From Rhabdornis inornatus (lineage: Eukaryota > Chordata > Aves > Passeriformes > Rhabdornithidae): a stretch of DNA of 64,000 nucleotides. Below, piece by piece: positions 25,601 to 36,996 of this stretch. The notes under the pieces were generated by a model. It did no database searches. It saw only the letters and a list, made by a program, of their open reading frames with translations, and was not told the origin of the DNA. The stretch lies in assembly GCA_013397075.1 (NCBI GenBank), contig VWZS01002574.1, forward strand, positions 1,922,001 to 1,986,000, in the 5' to 3' direction. Every line of letters starts with the position of its first letter. The stretch's first letter is position 1. The position numbers were made by a program, and so were the translations under genes.

Positions 25601-27839
25601 GAGCAGGACAGGCAAACCTCCAAACCCGAGTATCCCCCGGCGTCCCAGCGCCCCTCCTGCAGCACCAGGGCTGCTGTTTACATGCACACTTTTCCCTCTG
25701 GAAACTACAGCACCCAACTCAGCACCACCAACCCCGGAGATGTACCCCTCTACCCACAGTTCCAGTTTCACAGGGCTGGTGATTTGAGACAGCACCAAAG
25801 CAGCAGTTCAATGCACACAAAATGTATGTTTTCCCCCGCTAAAACTCCGCTGCAGAAAATACGGAGGTGACGCTGCAGATGAAGGAGTTTTACTCTGTCG
25901 TAATCAACTCCGGGGTGCCTTCCTTTCGCTCAGCGACTGTCACTCCTGTCACAGAGCAATGCAAGGCAGAGATGTGTGCCGGGTGGTACCCGCAGGTACC
26001 TGCGCTGGCTTTTCCCCAGCGCGGCCCCAGCTCAGGATGCTGCGGCTCAGGCGCTGCTGCAGCGGCTCGGAGCAGTGCCGGCAGCCACTGCCGGGCTGCT
26101 CACACGAGATGAACGTGTTTGGGAAGCTCTCTCGGGTCAAACAGGCTCCTGCCGCCATTAAAGACTCGTATTTTTAGGGCAAATACATAAGGAGAGGTGA
26201 AACTTGATGCGGGCGGGACATTTTTTTCTATCTCTAAGCGCTTTGGTAAGTAAAGGAAGGGGGGAAAGGGAAGACAGGGATGCTCAATAAAGCACTAATG
26301 TGTATTTGTCACCTCAGCAGTTGCTTGGAGAGTGGCATCAGGCACAGGAAGGTGCCCATCCCCTTTATTGGGCCCTTTGCTAGACATGGGCTGATTCAGT
26401 AAGCAAGGGGGAAGCCCACAATGTTTTACCTGTTTTACCCCCATTCCTTAGGATAGAACAACCTCTCCAAAGCCCTCGTGGCCAGGACCACATTTCTAGG
26501 GATGGCTCAGCATAAACACATTTCCTAAGAGCAAAAAAATCCAATCAGCAATTTGGTGCTTTTTCTTTTTTTTTTTCATTTTTTTTTTTTTCCCTAGGAA
26601 AAAGCTCTTCCCATAGCCTACCTGAGGGCACTCCCTAATGTCAGGCTGCTCTCCCAGACACTGAGAATTGAAGGTACCTGTGGGAAGGGGTGTGGGATTA
26701 GAGGGAGAGGGCACAGGGATGCTCCAGCCCCACTGAGTGGGGTCCTCCAGCTCAGCCTTGGTTCAGTCACCACTCCTGAGCGGAGGAATGACCGAGCTGA
26801 AAGCACTGCTCAACTTCTGCAGGGGAAGCCGAGGGAGCAACACCAGAATTCACTCCTGAAATGGGGAAATGACACCTCTGAGGGCAAGACGTGTCCTTGT
26901 GTCTGGACAGATGGACAGCAGCACAGCCTGCCCGGCTCAGAGCCCACGGGAGCTGTAGGGATTTTACAGATACATTCTGCAAAATACCTCTGTGCAGTGG
27001 ATGTGTCCTACAGGCTCTGAGTGAGCCGTGCAGGCTGCACAAACACAGCTGGGGGGATGTGGAGCACACAGGGCATTACAGCAGGAGCTCACACACAGAC
27101 TGGCCATGCAGGGAGATGTGCCACCCCACTATGTATGTGTTATATAAATATATAGATAAACTCCAGCTCGCTCAGCACATCCATGAGGAAGGAGCTGTAA
27201 AGCTGCCCCAATACATGGGCAGTGTCACATGTGTGAGAGAGGGGCTGTGGCTGTGCCCACCAGAGCCATGGGGGAGTTATCCCGTTTTCCCCACCCCGAG
27301 GCAGATCCGTGCTTGGTTGTGGGGTGCCCTGAGCAGATGGTGGGGAGCAGGGCAGGGGCACCAGGCCTGGGGGGACAAAGGTTGTGCCAGGGGATGGGGG
27401 GAGCCCTGACCACCCCCCTCCTGCACCTCCCCACTCTGAATGAACATCCACAGCTGGCCTGAGTTTAGGGGAGTGCATGGGAAAGCAGAAGTCAGAGGGA
27501 TGGGGATGAAGGGCAGAGAATTGTTAGGGTCCTTGCGTGGGGGGGCAGCATCAGCCAGGGATGTCTCCAGCCCTCACACCCCTTTTCCCAGCATTCAGGG
27601 CCCGTTCACAGCCAGACCCCCCTCCCACAGCCCTCAGTGCAGGCAGAGCCTACACCCCGTTTCCCAGAGCCATTTCCCAACATTTCGCAGAAACCCCGCT
27701 AAATAAGTGGCGAGCAGTATTTAAACACAGCACTGTAATTACCAATCCCCCCCACATCCCCCCCACCTCAAATGTGAGAGTTTAATTGGCTCCAAGACGA
27801 GGAAGCCACAAGCAGTGTTATAAAACGAACTGACCCCGC
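25601..27839. other. Intergenic DNA, no recognisable gene
   Basis: Moderately GC-rich sequence. Contains T-rich DNA at 26560-26595, an AT microsatellite-like TATATAAATATATAG near 27141, and C-rich runs near 27745-27770. Open frames such as 26891-27409 are unrecognised. Confidence 0.55.
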
Positions 27840-28060
27840 GAAATGATGCAACATCTGGAGGCAGGGCAGGCGGGGAGGCAGGAGCATCTCTGCGGAGCAT
27901 CCGTACGTGCAGCCTGCGCCGATGGGAAGGGCCCCGCGGAGCCGCAGCCCGGCTCCTGCCTCGGCAAGCCCGTGCTAACGAACAGAAGCCCCTCGGTGCT
28001 TACCTGCCCGCAGCGAGGCGCGTCCCCTCAGCGCCTGCAGAACGGGAGCCCTCTGCTTTC
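27840..28060. promoter_or_regulatory. Small CpG-rich segment
   Basis: A cluster of CpG sites (GCGCCGATGG, CCCCGCGGAGCCG, GCGAGGCGCG) in 200 bases. It directly precedes a SOX-motif-rich block. Confidence 0.4.
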
Positions 28061-28084
28061 AAACAGCCCTCAAAAATTTCCCCA

Positions 28085-28420
28085 AAGTCCACCCGGGTGA
28101 TTATTTTTTTAGAGCTAATCAAGGAAATAAAGTTAAAGAGGAGGAGAGCTCCTCTTGTTTGGGGTCTGATTTGGGAGAAGGAGGGGGTGGGGGGAGTTAA
28201 AGAGACCAGTTGCTGCCCACTGCTTTGACCAGTGAGGGATTCAACCCTTATTACCATTTTGTTTTTGTCCAGATCTGCAAGTAGGGCCCCCTGCATTCAA
28301 ATCATCGCCCTCCATCCTTATTGTAAAGGACAGGCCTTAGTGGGCCCCCTTTGGATTGTCCTCCATTAACAATCCCTTCTTTTGTGGAGGTGTTTCTTTT
28401 TCTATTCACACACATCGCTG
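28085..28420. promoter_or_regulatory. Candidate enhancer, SOX motif cluster
   Basis: Contains CTTATTGTAAAGG, TGGATTGTCC, CATTAACAATCC and CTTTTGTGG within 70 bases at 28317-28386, plus GCTTTGACC and GCATTCAAATCATC. Several are SOX half-sites (ATTGT/ACAAT), some inverted to each other. The 5' part has GGGTGATTATTTTTTTAGAG and GAGCTAATCAAGG. Confidence 0.35.
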
Positions 28421-31400
28421 ATGGTACTTCAGGCCCAGCTCTTAAAGAAACTGTTTGCAAAATTATACCTTTCCACACACTACTCCACAAGGAAGCGGGG
28501 AACTGTAGTTAGGAAAACATTATTGAGGCTTGTAATTTAATTAAAAATGTTAAAGCTGGCAAAGAGGAAAGGAGAGAGGGAAAAGGAGCATAAGGGTGCA
28601 GAAGCAGGAACCAGGTTTATTTTCTTTTTGAGCTCTGCAGTCCCTGCACAGGCAGGGCTGGGGCAGTGCTGCCGTGCACACCCAGAGTGTCACAGCCTGC
28701 ACAGGGACAGGGCTGCCCAGGGCTGTCTGTGTGCCACGCTCCCAGGCCGGGCACAGATGAGGCAGCCAGACACCCTTAAGCAAATGATGTTTTTAAAATG
28801 TGAATGCAAGCTCGGACGTGCATGGACAGAGCCCGAGGGGCACGGCTGTGCAGCGGGCACCTGCAGCTGCCAGTGCTTGGGGCAAAGCCCTGGCCTGGGG
28901 TGGCTGTGGGGGGTTGCACACTGCACCCCATCAGCCTCCTCCTGAAAACCTCTCTCTTTACGAGTTTAGGCTGAAAGGAAGCTGGAGGAGCTGCATCCCA
29001 CTCAGCATCCTCGCTCTCAGAAAGGCTCGGAAGCACGTCTGCAGCGAGGACGCCCTTCCTTTGGTTATTGTTGTTATCCCCGTCGCCAACAGATCTGTAA
29101 ATGTTCAAAGAACAACACGACTTTAAAAAAAAATCATAATAATTCAGCTGGCGAAGCAGGGCAGAGCCTGACCTCCGGCTCCATGGATGAGTGCTTCGCT
29201 GGGACCCCTGCTGAGCCAATGTGGACCTTCAACATCAACTCAGAAATTGGTGTGATTTGCCTGGGAAACCAGCAGTCATAGAGCAACTGGCCTTGACAAG
29301 ATGAAGAGGAAATGTATAGAAGACGTTTAATGGGTCGCAAAAGGAGGAGGGGGGAGAGACTCAGCCTGGAGTGCTGCATTTTATGTGTCTGGAGGGGCCT
29401 TTCTGCAGGAAGGGAAGGAGCAGGGCTGCGGAGGGGAGACTTTTTCAGGTTGGGCTTCATTTCCCAGCCATCAGAAGCCATCCGGGAATGCTCTGCCCTG
29501 CAAAAGGTTATTTCCCTGTCCCTGGCTGGGACTCAGGCCCGGGCTGGGCTTCCAATAAACCCGGTGATTTCTTTAATGTCAGTGAATAGCTGAAGGCAGC
29601 CCGGCTGGTGAGGCTTTGTACATAGACGCACTGGGCTTGGATTATGCACGCCTAATCGCCTAATTTTCTTCGAGTGATCTGGATGCTGTACTCTTGGGCT
29701 GTGGAACATTTTATAAATAGCTGTGCTTGGAGTTAATATGATTTACTGGAGAAAGACCAGTTAAGCAATTCCCCACCTAAGTAGAGCAGTAATGAACAGG
29801 CTCTGGAGAAGATGCCTTCCCCACCGGCTCCAAGAGGGGGTGGGCAGGGAAGCGGGGATGCAGAGAGGTGATGTTTATTTGTGTGCGTGCACAGAGTGTC
29901 ATTGATTTTTAATTGTATTAAAAGAATTGCAGTAGCCACAGGCTGCCTCTAGGACTGGACTTTTCCCTTAAATATGTGCAGTGAAGCTGTGGCCTCCCTC
30001 CTCCTGCTGATGTTTGTACTGCTGCAAAATCCCGGTGCAGGAGTGAGCAGGGACAGCAGAGTCCTGCCCCACTGCACATCCCTTCCCCTTCCCCTTCCCT
30101 CATCCCTTTCTCCTTCCCCTTCTGAAGCCAAACCAAACCAGGAGGTCTCTTGGCTTCCCTGTTCCCCTTTCTGAGAAAACTCCATTGTCAGGGGGTGCCA
30201 GCCGAGCCAGGCTGAACCCTGAGGGACAGGAGCATCACTTGGCCTGTCCCCTCCACCAGGGAGGGGACAGTGGCAGCAGCCTTGGCCAGGAGATTCAGCA
30301 GTGCCTGGAAACCCAGTGAAGCCACAGCTGAGCACAGTGACCCCCTGCCACCACCACTGAAGCCCTGAACCAAAACCACCAGGATTTCAGTGAGAACCCC
30401 AGTGGGATCTCGTGTAGGGACCTCTCTCCTCCCCATTCCAGGGAAAGATACACCCTGGGACAATGTTCCGGGAGCTTGGGGGAACATTGATGGGATCAGG
30501 GGTACTCCTTGGGGAAGAAGGGGGACATCAGCAGGTTGAGATGATGGAAATAACACTCTTAGAAAATGCAAAGAGAAGAAATACACAGGCTTCAAACCTT
30601 GGTGGTGTTGGTGTGGGGAAGCTGTGTCCAAGGCTGGTCCTGGCTCTGTGCAGCAGCCAGCAGAGGATGGAGGTGGGGATAAAGTGTTCAGGCCTGAGGT
30701 CCCCAGCCCAGGCTGGCAGGAGCAGGGCAGGGGCCACATGGGTTGGTGGCTCATTGGTCACATCCCATCTGAGAGGCAGAACACACCTCCCCCATGGTGG
30801 GGCAGGAGAGGGTCCCCCATCCCCACCAGCATGAACCCCACACGCCAGCTGTGCCACCTCAGCAGGGAAGGAGCTGTGCACCCCCTGACAGCAGCACAGG
30901 GGTGACCCCAGGCACGGGGCAGCCCCTGCTCCCCCACACGGGGGGGGTGTCAGACCCCACTCCCAACCCCACACATGCACTGCACAGGCACACAAGAACC
31001 AGGATCCCCCCACGCCCCAGCATCTCCCTGCCCTCGGCTGTGCCTTCTCGAGGTGACCAGGAAAAATTAGGCTGGAAACTGTCCCGGTGATTGATCCGAC
31101 CAAATCAACATCTCTAGGGAAAAGGGGGAAGGAAGAAAAAAGCCTTTCTGCAGTGTGGAGCCCGAGAGGGGAAGCAGGTAATTAGCTATGTGATGGAGCA
31201 ATCCTCTCCTGCCGAGGAAATTCTTGACACCAGAATTCTGCCCTGAGAAACCAAGTGTGACCCAAGTGAGGAATTTTTTTCCCCTTCCTCTTTTTTAAAA
31301 TTAAGATCATTATATGTTTTTTTAAATGTCAAGCCCAGGAAGAAGTGGCGGGGGTGGGGGTTGGGGAGCTGCGGGCATTCTTCACTTCAGAAGCTTGAAT

Positions 31401-32240
31401 GTTTCAAAGTTGCTGCTGTGCTGTTAGCTGACGGCTATTGTGTGTGTTTAAGGCTGGGGGGGCCTGGGGAGGGGGCTCGGACCCCCCGTTGGTGTGGATT
31501 TGCTGTCCAAAGACCGTTAGAAAGAGGCAAGAATGAATGAGATTGAATGGAATTGTAATGCACAAGGCCCTCCTCCTTTCTCAAGGAGCTGGGAGGCCAG
31601 GAAAGCGAGTCGTGGGGAGAGCAGGCAGCTTTCCTCCACATAGGAAGAGGCTTTGCAAATCAGCAAATTGTATATTTCTAGGGGAAGAGGGGAGGGAGGG
31701 GGGTTATTTATTTTTTTTTTTATTACAGATCTGGAAAAAAAAATTTAAAAGCCCTGCAGCAGCTAAGAAGACCAAAAGGACACAGAGAGAGAAAAGAGGG
31801 AGAGGAGACTTGATAGAAAAATCTGATTCCCAAACCTCTTGTAAGTGTAATTACTTTCTAAGAAAATGAATTGCTTTCTAAGAAAGATAAAAAATCGTAG
31901 AAGAATGTCTGAAATTATATCAGGGACCAAACTCTGCTGATGCCTTTCCTACACAGAGAGATTTCTGGGGCAGGAACCAGAGGCCTAGAACCCGCGAAAC
32001 CTTTGTCTGAGGCTTGAAAGAGATCTGGGCTTCATTTTAAAGAGATTTTGCTTTCTCTCCTGCGGGCTGTGGGTCAGCTCCGAGGTGATGCTCGGGCTGG
32101 CCATGGGGCAGCGGCCGCTCGGCGCTGCCCTGGTGCCTGGGCCGCGTCCCGGTGGCAACAGACAGACAAAGGCTGGTTATTATTGACTGATTCAGCAGAA
32201 ATGAGGAGGGGGATGAGATTTTGGGGTGTTTTTTAGCACT
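28421..32240. other. Intergenic DNA with TAAT-rich blocks, no gene
   Basis: Open frames up to about 190 codons (for example minus strand 30188-30754 and 30528-31103) lie in low-complexity Pro/Ser/Gly translations and are not called. Pyrimidine repeats CCTTCCCCTTCC occur near 30080-30120. A block at 29560-29770 and another at 31380-31680 have homeodomain-type motifs and lower repeat content. Confidence 0.55.
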
Positions 32241-32245
32241 CTGCA

Positions 32246-32310
32246 GTGTGTGTGTGTGTGTGTGTGTGTGAGAGCACGTGTGTGGTGTCTGTGTGTGTGT
32301 GTGTGCGTGT
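32246..32310 (+). repeat. TG dinucleotide microsatellite
   Basis: About twelve TG units (32246-32270), then AGAGCACG and a second, imperfect TG tract to 32310. Confidence 0.97.
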
Positions 32311-33205
32311 CACGTTGTCCAGGACGGGGCTGAGCGCACGTTTTCCACGGTTTGTTGTGCCGCAGTTGATTTGGGGTTCAGTCTTGTATATTTTTCTAAT
32401 GTGGTCATCTATGCATGGTGGAGCAGAGGCTTGGAAATGGAAGGAAAGTGGAGGCATGTTGCTTGTCTCTGGGATTTCTTTGTTCGGGGAACAGTAGGTG
32501 GTAGGTTTAAAAAGGCAGAGAGCGGCAGAGAAGGAGAAGAAGAAAGAAACGAAAAAGGGAAAAAAAATGGCCCTTTACGAATCATCTGACTATTTTCTTC
32601 TGGGATGGAGAAATGCTGCATTAGAGATTAAGGAAGGGCTGTGCTTAAGACAAAATGTCTCACTGGAAGTGTTGGTAATATAGCAGCAAAACCCAGCCTG
32701 CCTTTAAAGCCTGGGATCAGGAAAAGGCTGCAGGGCCGCACAAGCAGGGGATGAGGTGGTGAGGGTATTTAATGGCAAACTTTAGAGGGGCTGAGCCGGT
32801 GGTGGGTTTGTTTTAAAGGAGAAAAAAACCCTGCTGCCAGCCGGCCGAGCAGCAGCGCCCCCCCCCCCCCCACCATATGACACCGCTCAGTCACAACCAC
32901 CGGGCTTCGCATTGACAGGAGGCTCCAAATACCCCAACCCCGCTCCGCCGGGGGAGGGGAGAGCGAAATCAACCCCTCGGGTTTTCGGGGAGCGCTCTCG
33001 GGGTGACAGGGGCAGGTGGAGGAGTGAGCGCTCGGGGACAGACAGACGGACAGAGCCAGCTCCCCTCCGGCCGGGTGCGGACCTGTCGGGAAGGGCACGG
33101 AGCGGAACGCCGCCGCATTTTAGGCGAGGAACAAGCCGGGGGTGTCCCGTGTGTCGCCCCAGCGCTGACCTGGGAGCCCCCGCGCCGCTGCTGCGGCTCC
33201 GCGCC

Positions 33206-33226
33206 TTCAACACCATGGACAGCGAA
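33206..33226 (+). promoter_or_regulatory. RE1/NRSE (REST-binding element)
   Basis: A 21-bp canonical-spacing RE1: left half TTCAACACC, two-base spacer AT, right half GGACAGCG followed by AA. Against the consensus TTCAGCACC-NN-GGACAGCGCC it differs at one base of the left half (A for G at position 5) and at the weakly constrained last two positions. It lies 3.8 kb upstream of pre-miR-124-3 in a CpG-rich block. REST binds RE1 elements to silence neuronal genes in non-neuronal cells, and miR-124 loci are documented REST targets. Binding here is inferred. Confidence 0.85.
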
Positions 33227-33228
33227 GC

Positions 33229-33254
33229 GGGGCCGGGCCGGGCCGGGCCGGGGG
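33229..33254 (+). repeat. (GGGCC)n repeat, G-quadruplex motif
   Basis: Five G-tracts of at least three bases (33229-33232, 33235-33237, 33240-33242, 33245-33247, 33250-33254) are separated by CC dinucleotides. This satisfies the usual quadruplex pattern of four or more G3 tracts with short loops. It starts three bases after the RE1 and is unlike the surrounding sequence in its regularity. Confidence 0.85.
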
Positions 33255-33530
33255 CAGGACGGGGACCGGAGACCTCGGACCGGGACAGAGGGCAGGGCAC
33301 CGGTGACAGAGGGGCCGGGAGCTCGGGGAGGCCGGGACCGGGCCGGGTGGGAGGCCAGGGGCCGGGGATGGGCAGAGGGGAGGCTGCCCAGCCGCCCCCG
33401 CGTCCCGGGCATCCCTAGAGCCCCTCCGCATCCCCCGGCCCCGGCTCGGAGCAGCATCCTCGGGGCTGGGTGCGGATGCCGTGTCCGAGCCTCCCCCGGG
33501 GACAGGCCCCGTGCTAACGGTAGACCTGAG

Positions 33531-35263
33531 CGTTTTCCCTCCGTGTTAATTTGTTTAGGTTGTTTTCTTTTAAATCGATAAAAGATTGAGAGCCTCGGTC
33601 TGGCGGAGTAAATAGGTCAATATGGAGCAGGCTCTAAATAAGCAGATTTTTTTTTTTAATTTTTTTTTTTTTTTTTTTAAGTTTCAGAAGATGAAAAGCG
33701 AAGGGAAAATTCCCTTTGCTGTGTAATGCCAAACGCTGATTTTCCCTGGTTTGTGCTTGTCATGAACCGCAGCATTATAAAGAGGAAGAGGAAAAGGCAC
33801 ACAAACAGGGACAGGGGCTCTCAGTGCTGTGGCTGCCCTGTAAATATGGCTCTTGAGTTTGGGAGGTGAAATTTCACCTCCCTGCAGAGTATTTCAGTAA
33901 GCAACGGGGTCCACCAGTTTTTTACGAGCTGCTATTTGGAGGCGGTTTCCCCTTCGGAGCCTGGCCTGGCATGGCACGGCCATCAGCGAGGGAGACACGG
34001 CCTCCAAACAATTGTTTGGCTCCAGCGGGGAAGGAATAGATCCCTCTTCCAGCGGTTGTTGCCCAGCTGCCCTGGAAATGCTCATAGTGCTGAGGCAGGG
34101 AGAGACTTCCAGCACTGGAGCAAGACACCTTCCATCAAAATAATTGTATCCTGCCTTCCCCCACCTTACACCCTTCCTACCATGAAGGAAGATACCACAG
34201 TGCATGGAAATACACCCAGGCAAATAAATCCTCGCCTGAAAGCTCTGCCAGCGAACACGCACAGCAATGCTGGCCATAAAAGTTACTCTAGCCAGGGAAT
34301 AAGGGCGTGTAGAAATCCACAGAGCTGCACATCCTGTCACAAAAATGAGCGTGAGTGTGCCTGTATACAGGTTTTTTGGGGATGTGTGTGTTTGGAGCGG
34401 GAGGGATGGATAATTAGCACTGAAGAAGCAGGATGCTCACCAAAAAATTAAACACATGCAAGGCTTCTAAGCAAGACCTCTACTAACTGGACATAGACTG
34501 CTTGTTATTAAACACGGTTTATTTTCCCAGAGATTAAATTTGGTGACCTGAGACAAATAAATAAATCTCAGAGCCTATACCCATTGTAGCAGCCGCCCTG
34601 TGCTGAGGTCTGTAAGTTTAACCAACAAGAGCTGCAGCAAACCCATCTCTGCTTCCCAGCTCGCAAAATGGATGTGGTGGAAGGATATAGCGAGGCACTA
34701 GCTAAACTGCAAGTGCAGGATGACTGAGAGGGACGGGAGAGACGCCTGGATGTCACGGCATAGGTTAGAGCAGGTTGAGGGCAGCAAATCTATGCGTGCT
34801 GTTGGCGTTTTCCTGGGTGGAAGTTTTAGCTTAAAGAAAAAAAATATACTCTCTCCGTTTGTCACTTGGAAGTCAAACCCATTTCCTTCCAGGTCCTCGC
34901 TCCTGTGAATCTGAGCTCATGCAGCGTTAAGAAAAATCTAGCATTACACCCCAAAATATAAAATTCGTATTGTATATTTAAAGGGAGCCTCTTACTTTAT
35001 ATAACTCAGGACACATTGTCTCTTCTTGGAGAGAACGGGGGTGAAATCCTACACATTACTTAAAAAAAAAAAGAAAGAAAGAAAGAAAACACGTTTTAAA
35101 ATTACATCCATGTCAGCTCTAAAGAAAATTATCGCTGATGTCTTTTTGAGCTTGGAAATATAACTGTGGGATTCAGCTTTCCCCTCCCCCTCTGCCCCTC
35201 CACCACCTCCCTTCCCAACAGAAAAAAAAAAAAGGGAGAAAAAAAAAAGAAAAAGCAACAGAA
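33531..35263. other. Sequence between RE1 island and candidate promoter
   Basis: T-rich homopolymers at 33648-33680, the 16-bp palindrome at 34004-34019, AT-rich DNA at 34480-35010, and purine/A-rich tracts at 35060-35090 and 35220-35255. No gene recognised. Confidence 0.55.
34004..34019. promoter_or_regulatory. Perfect palindrome with opposed SOX half-sites
   Basis: CCAAACAATTGTTTGG is its own reverse complement. It contains AACAAT and ATTGTT overlapping at an E-box-like CAATTG. It lies between the RE1 and the hairpin. Confidence 0.5.
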
Positions 35264-35650
35264 TATATAAAGCTCCTCTGATTAACAGTTTAGGTGCAGA
35301 ACCCTATTTATAGGGTACACGTTCTCCTGTGCCGCCTCGATCCTCCAGCCCGGAGCGGTGCATTATTGATGCAGCTGCAAGTGCTCAAAGCTTAAACAAT
35401 ATTTTTTCCGAAAGCCCCAGCAGCCCGCCCGGGAGGAAGGTGGGGACGGGCTGGCGATGGAGTCCTGAATGTTACTCCTCCAGTTTCAAGGACATCTTGC
35501 TGATGAGGATTTGGTTAATGGAGGAGAACTTATGTCCTAGCGGTGACGTCATTGGGTCCCAATGTAATCCTCTTGTGCTGAACCCAATCAGCAGATGTGC
35601 TGAGAGCCGGGATGCGGAGAAGAAGCTCTAATCCCTTAGACTGGATGAGA
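35264..35650 (+). promoter_or_regulatory. Candidate pri-miR-124-3 promoter
   Basis: Motifs in order: TATA box TATATAAAG at 35264-35272; perfect MEF2 consensus CTATTTATAG at 35304-35313 inside a CCCTA/TAGGG inverted repeat; E-box CAGCTG at 35372-35377; full palindromic CRE TGACGTCA at 35544-35551 overlapping ATTGG (CCAAT on the other strand) at 35551-35555; CCAAT at 35558-35562; CCAATCAG at 35584-35591; proneural-type E-box CAGATG at 35592-35597. The block is 1.35-1.75 kb upstream of the hairpin on its strand. Start-site position and activity are inferred. Confidence 0.5.
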
Positions 35651-35859
35651 TCAGCTGAAACAGCCAGGACTAGACCCCAAACCCCTCTGCTAGGAAGATC
35701 AAGAGAAAAGGGATAAATTGAGAGAGACGCCTCATAACCCCTTTAAAGAGCTTCGGAGAAGAGAAGAGAAAGATGGGTGGTGCACCAAGTTCATCTTGCT
35801 TTTAAAGCCTAGCGGGAGCCTGGTTTTCACTCTGATGAGGTCCTTCTGCATTGTTCCAG

Positions 35860-35936
35860 GGCAGGAGGAGAAAAGAGGAGAAAAAAAAAGAGAGAGAGAG
35901 AGAGAAAAGGGGGAAAAAAAAAAAGAGAGAGAAAAG
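35860..35936 (+). repeat. Polypurine tract
   Basis: About 75 bases of only A and G, with GA dinucleotide repeats in the middle and A9-A11 runs. Confidence 0.95.
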
Positions 35937-36897
35937 TCTGAAATTCAAAGATAATGAGAGACTAGGCGCCTTTCTTATTCATCTCCAGCTTGCCTACACA
36001 AAAACAAGCGTCCTGAGCCACGGGAGGGCGTTTGCACTGGATCTGAGCGAGGAGCGGAGTTTGTGCCGCCGGAGCCGCCGGGCGCCGCGTCCACGAGTGG
36101 GTAAATCCGCTACGAGCGGGGCTCCGGCTGTGAGCGCGGGGTGCGGGCGACAGTGGCGGGGAGCGACCGGCTCTATCGCTGACTTGGAACAGCAGCAGGA
36201 TTTTTTTCCTCCCCTTGTGCAAGCGACCTTAATGGGCTTGTGATTTTTTTTTTTCAATATTCTTTTCTTTTTTCTTTTTTTTTTTTTTTTTTAATTTTTG
36301 GTTTTTTGCTTTTGGACAAAAAGAGAGGGAAGGAAGGGGAGGGGGTGAGAATTTTTCAGACGAGATATCTAGAGAGAGAAATCGTCCTAAATTCATAAGG
36401 CGACTCTTAAGTATGACGGCGATCAACGAAACCGGTGTCATTGCTTTACCCCCTTTTCAATCCTCCTCAATTCGTAATTTTTAATTTCCTTTTTGCATTG
36501 CTATTAATTTTTTTTTAAATGAAGCGATTATTGTGCCAACCGCGGCGGAGCGGAGAGATGGGAAACGCATGTTTAACCTCCGCCGGTTTCCCTTCAAGAG
36601 GAGAGAAATCGGCTCCTTTGCCTGGCCAGCAAAGACAAACACACGAGCGGGATTTTCATTTCGCGCTGGGGAGGGAGCGGGGGTTCCCCGCATCCCCTGC
36701 ATCCCCCCGCCGGCTGCCCGGGGCTCGGACGGCGGCGGCCCGGCGTGGAGGGGAGAGCCGCTCCCGCAGCCCCGGAACCGGGGGGGCTGTGAAGCATCTC
36801 CGGGCGCTTTGCCGCCGCTCCTGCCTCCGTGCCGGGACGCGCCGCACGGCTCCGGCAGGCGGAGGTTTGATGCGAGATGTCCTCGGCGCTACCGCCT

Positions 36898-36942
36898 CTG
36901 TTGTTATTATTACTACTGCTATTACTACTATTATTATTATTN
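36898..36942 (+). repeat. Interrupted TTA/TAC trinucleotide repeat ending in an N
   Basis: Roughly fifteen triplets of the TTR/TAY type (TTATTATTACTACTGCTATT and onward to TTATTATTATT) end at a single undetermined base at 36942. The repeat lies 69 bases before the 5p arm of miR-124. The N suggests an unresolved or variable repeat length. Confidence 0.85.
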
Positions 36943-36996
36943 GCTCTCTCCCGCAAGCCCCGCTCGCCGCCTGCCCTGCTCCGAGCGGGGACAGCC

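Larger units (their letters stand above)
32830..33530. promoter_or_regulatory. CpG island containing the RE1
   Basis: Dense CpG across 0.7 kb, preceded by a C14-type run near 32857. The RE1 and the (GGGCC)n repeat lie near its centre. Open frames of 140-190 codons on both strands overlap here and have Gly/Arg/Pro-biased translations; none is recognisable. The block could be a distal promoter for a longer pri-miR-124-3 transcript or a REST-regulated silencer. Confidence 0.65.

Noticed and set aside
32311..32333. Expanded-spacing RE1 on the minus strand (GTTGTCC...GGGGCTGA)
   Set aside because: Half-sites are degenerate and the extra spacing is not one of the established permissive RE1 spacings.
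33215..33418. ATG in a good Kozak context inside the RE1 opening a 67-residue frame
   Set aside because: ACCATGG is part of the RE1 motif itself. The translation is Gly/Pro/Arg low complexity from a GC-rich repeat and matches nothing recognised.
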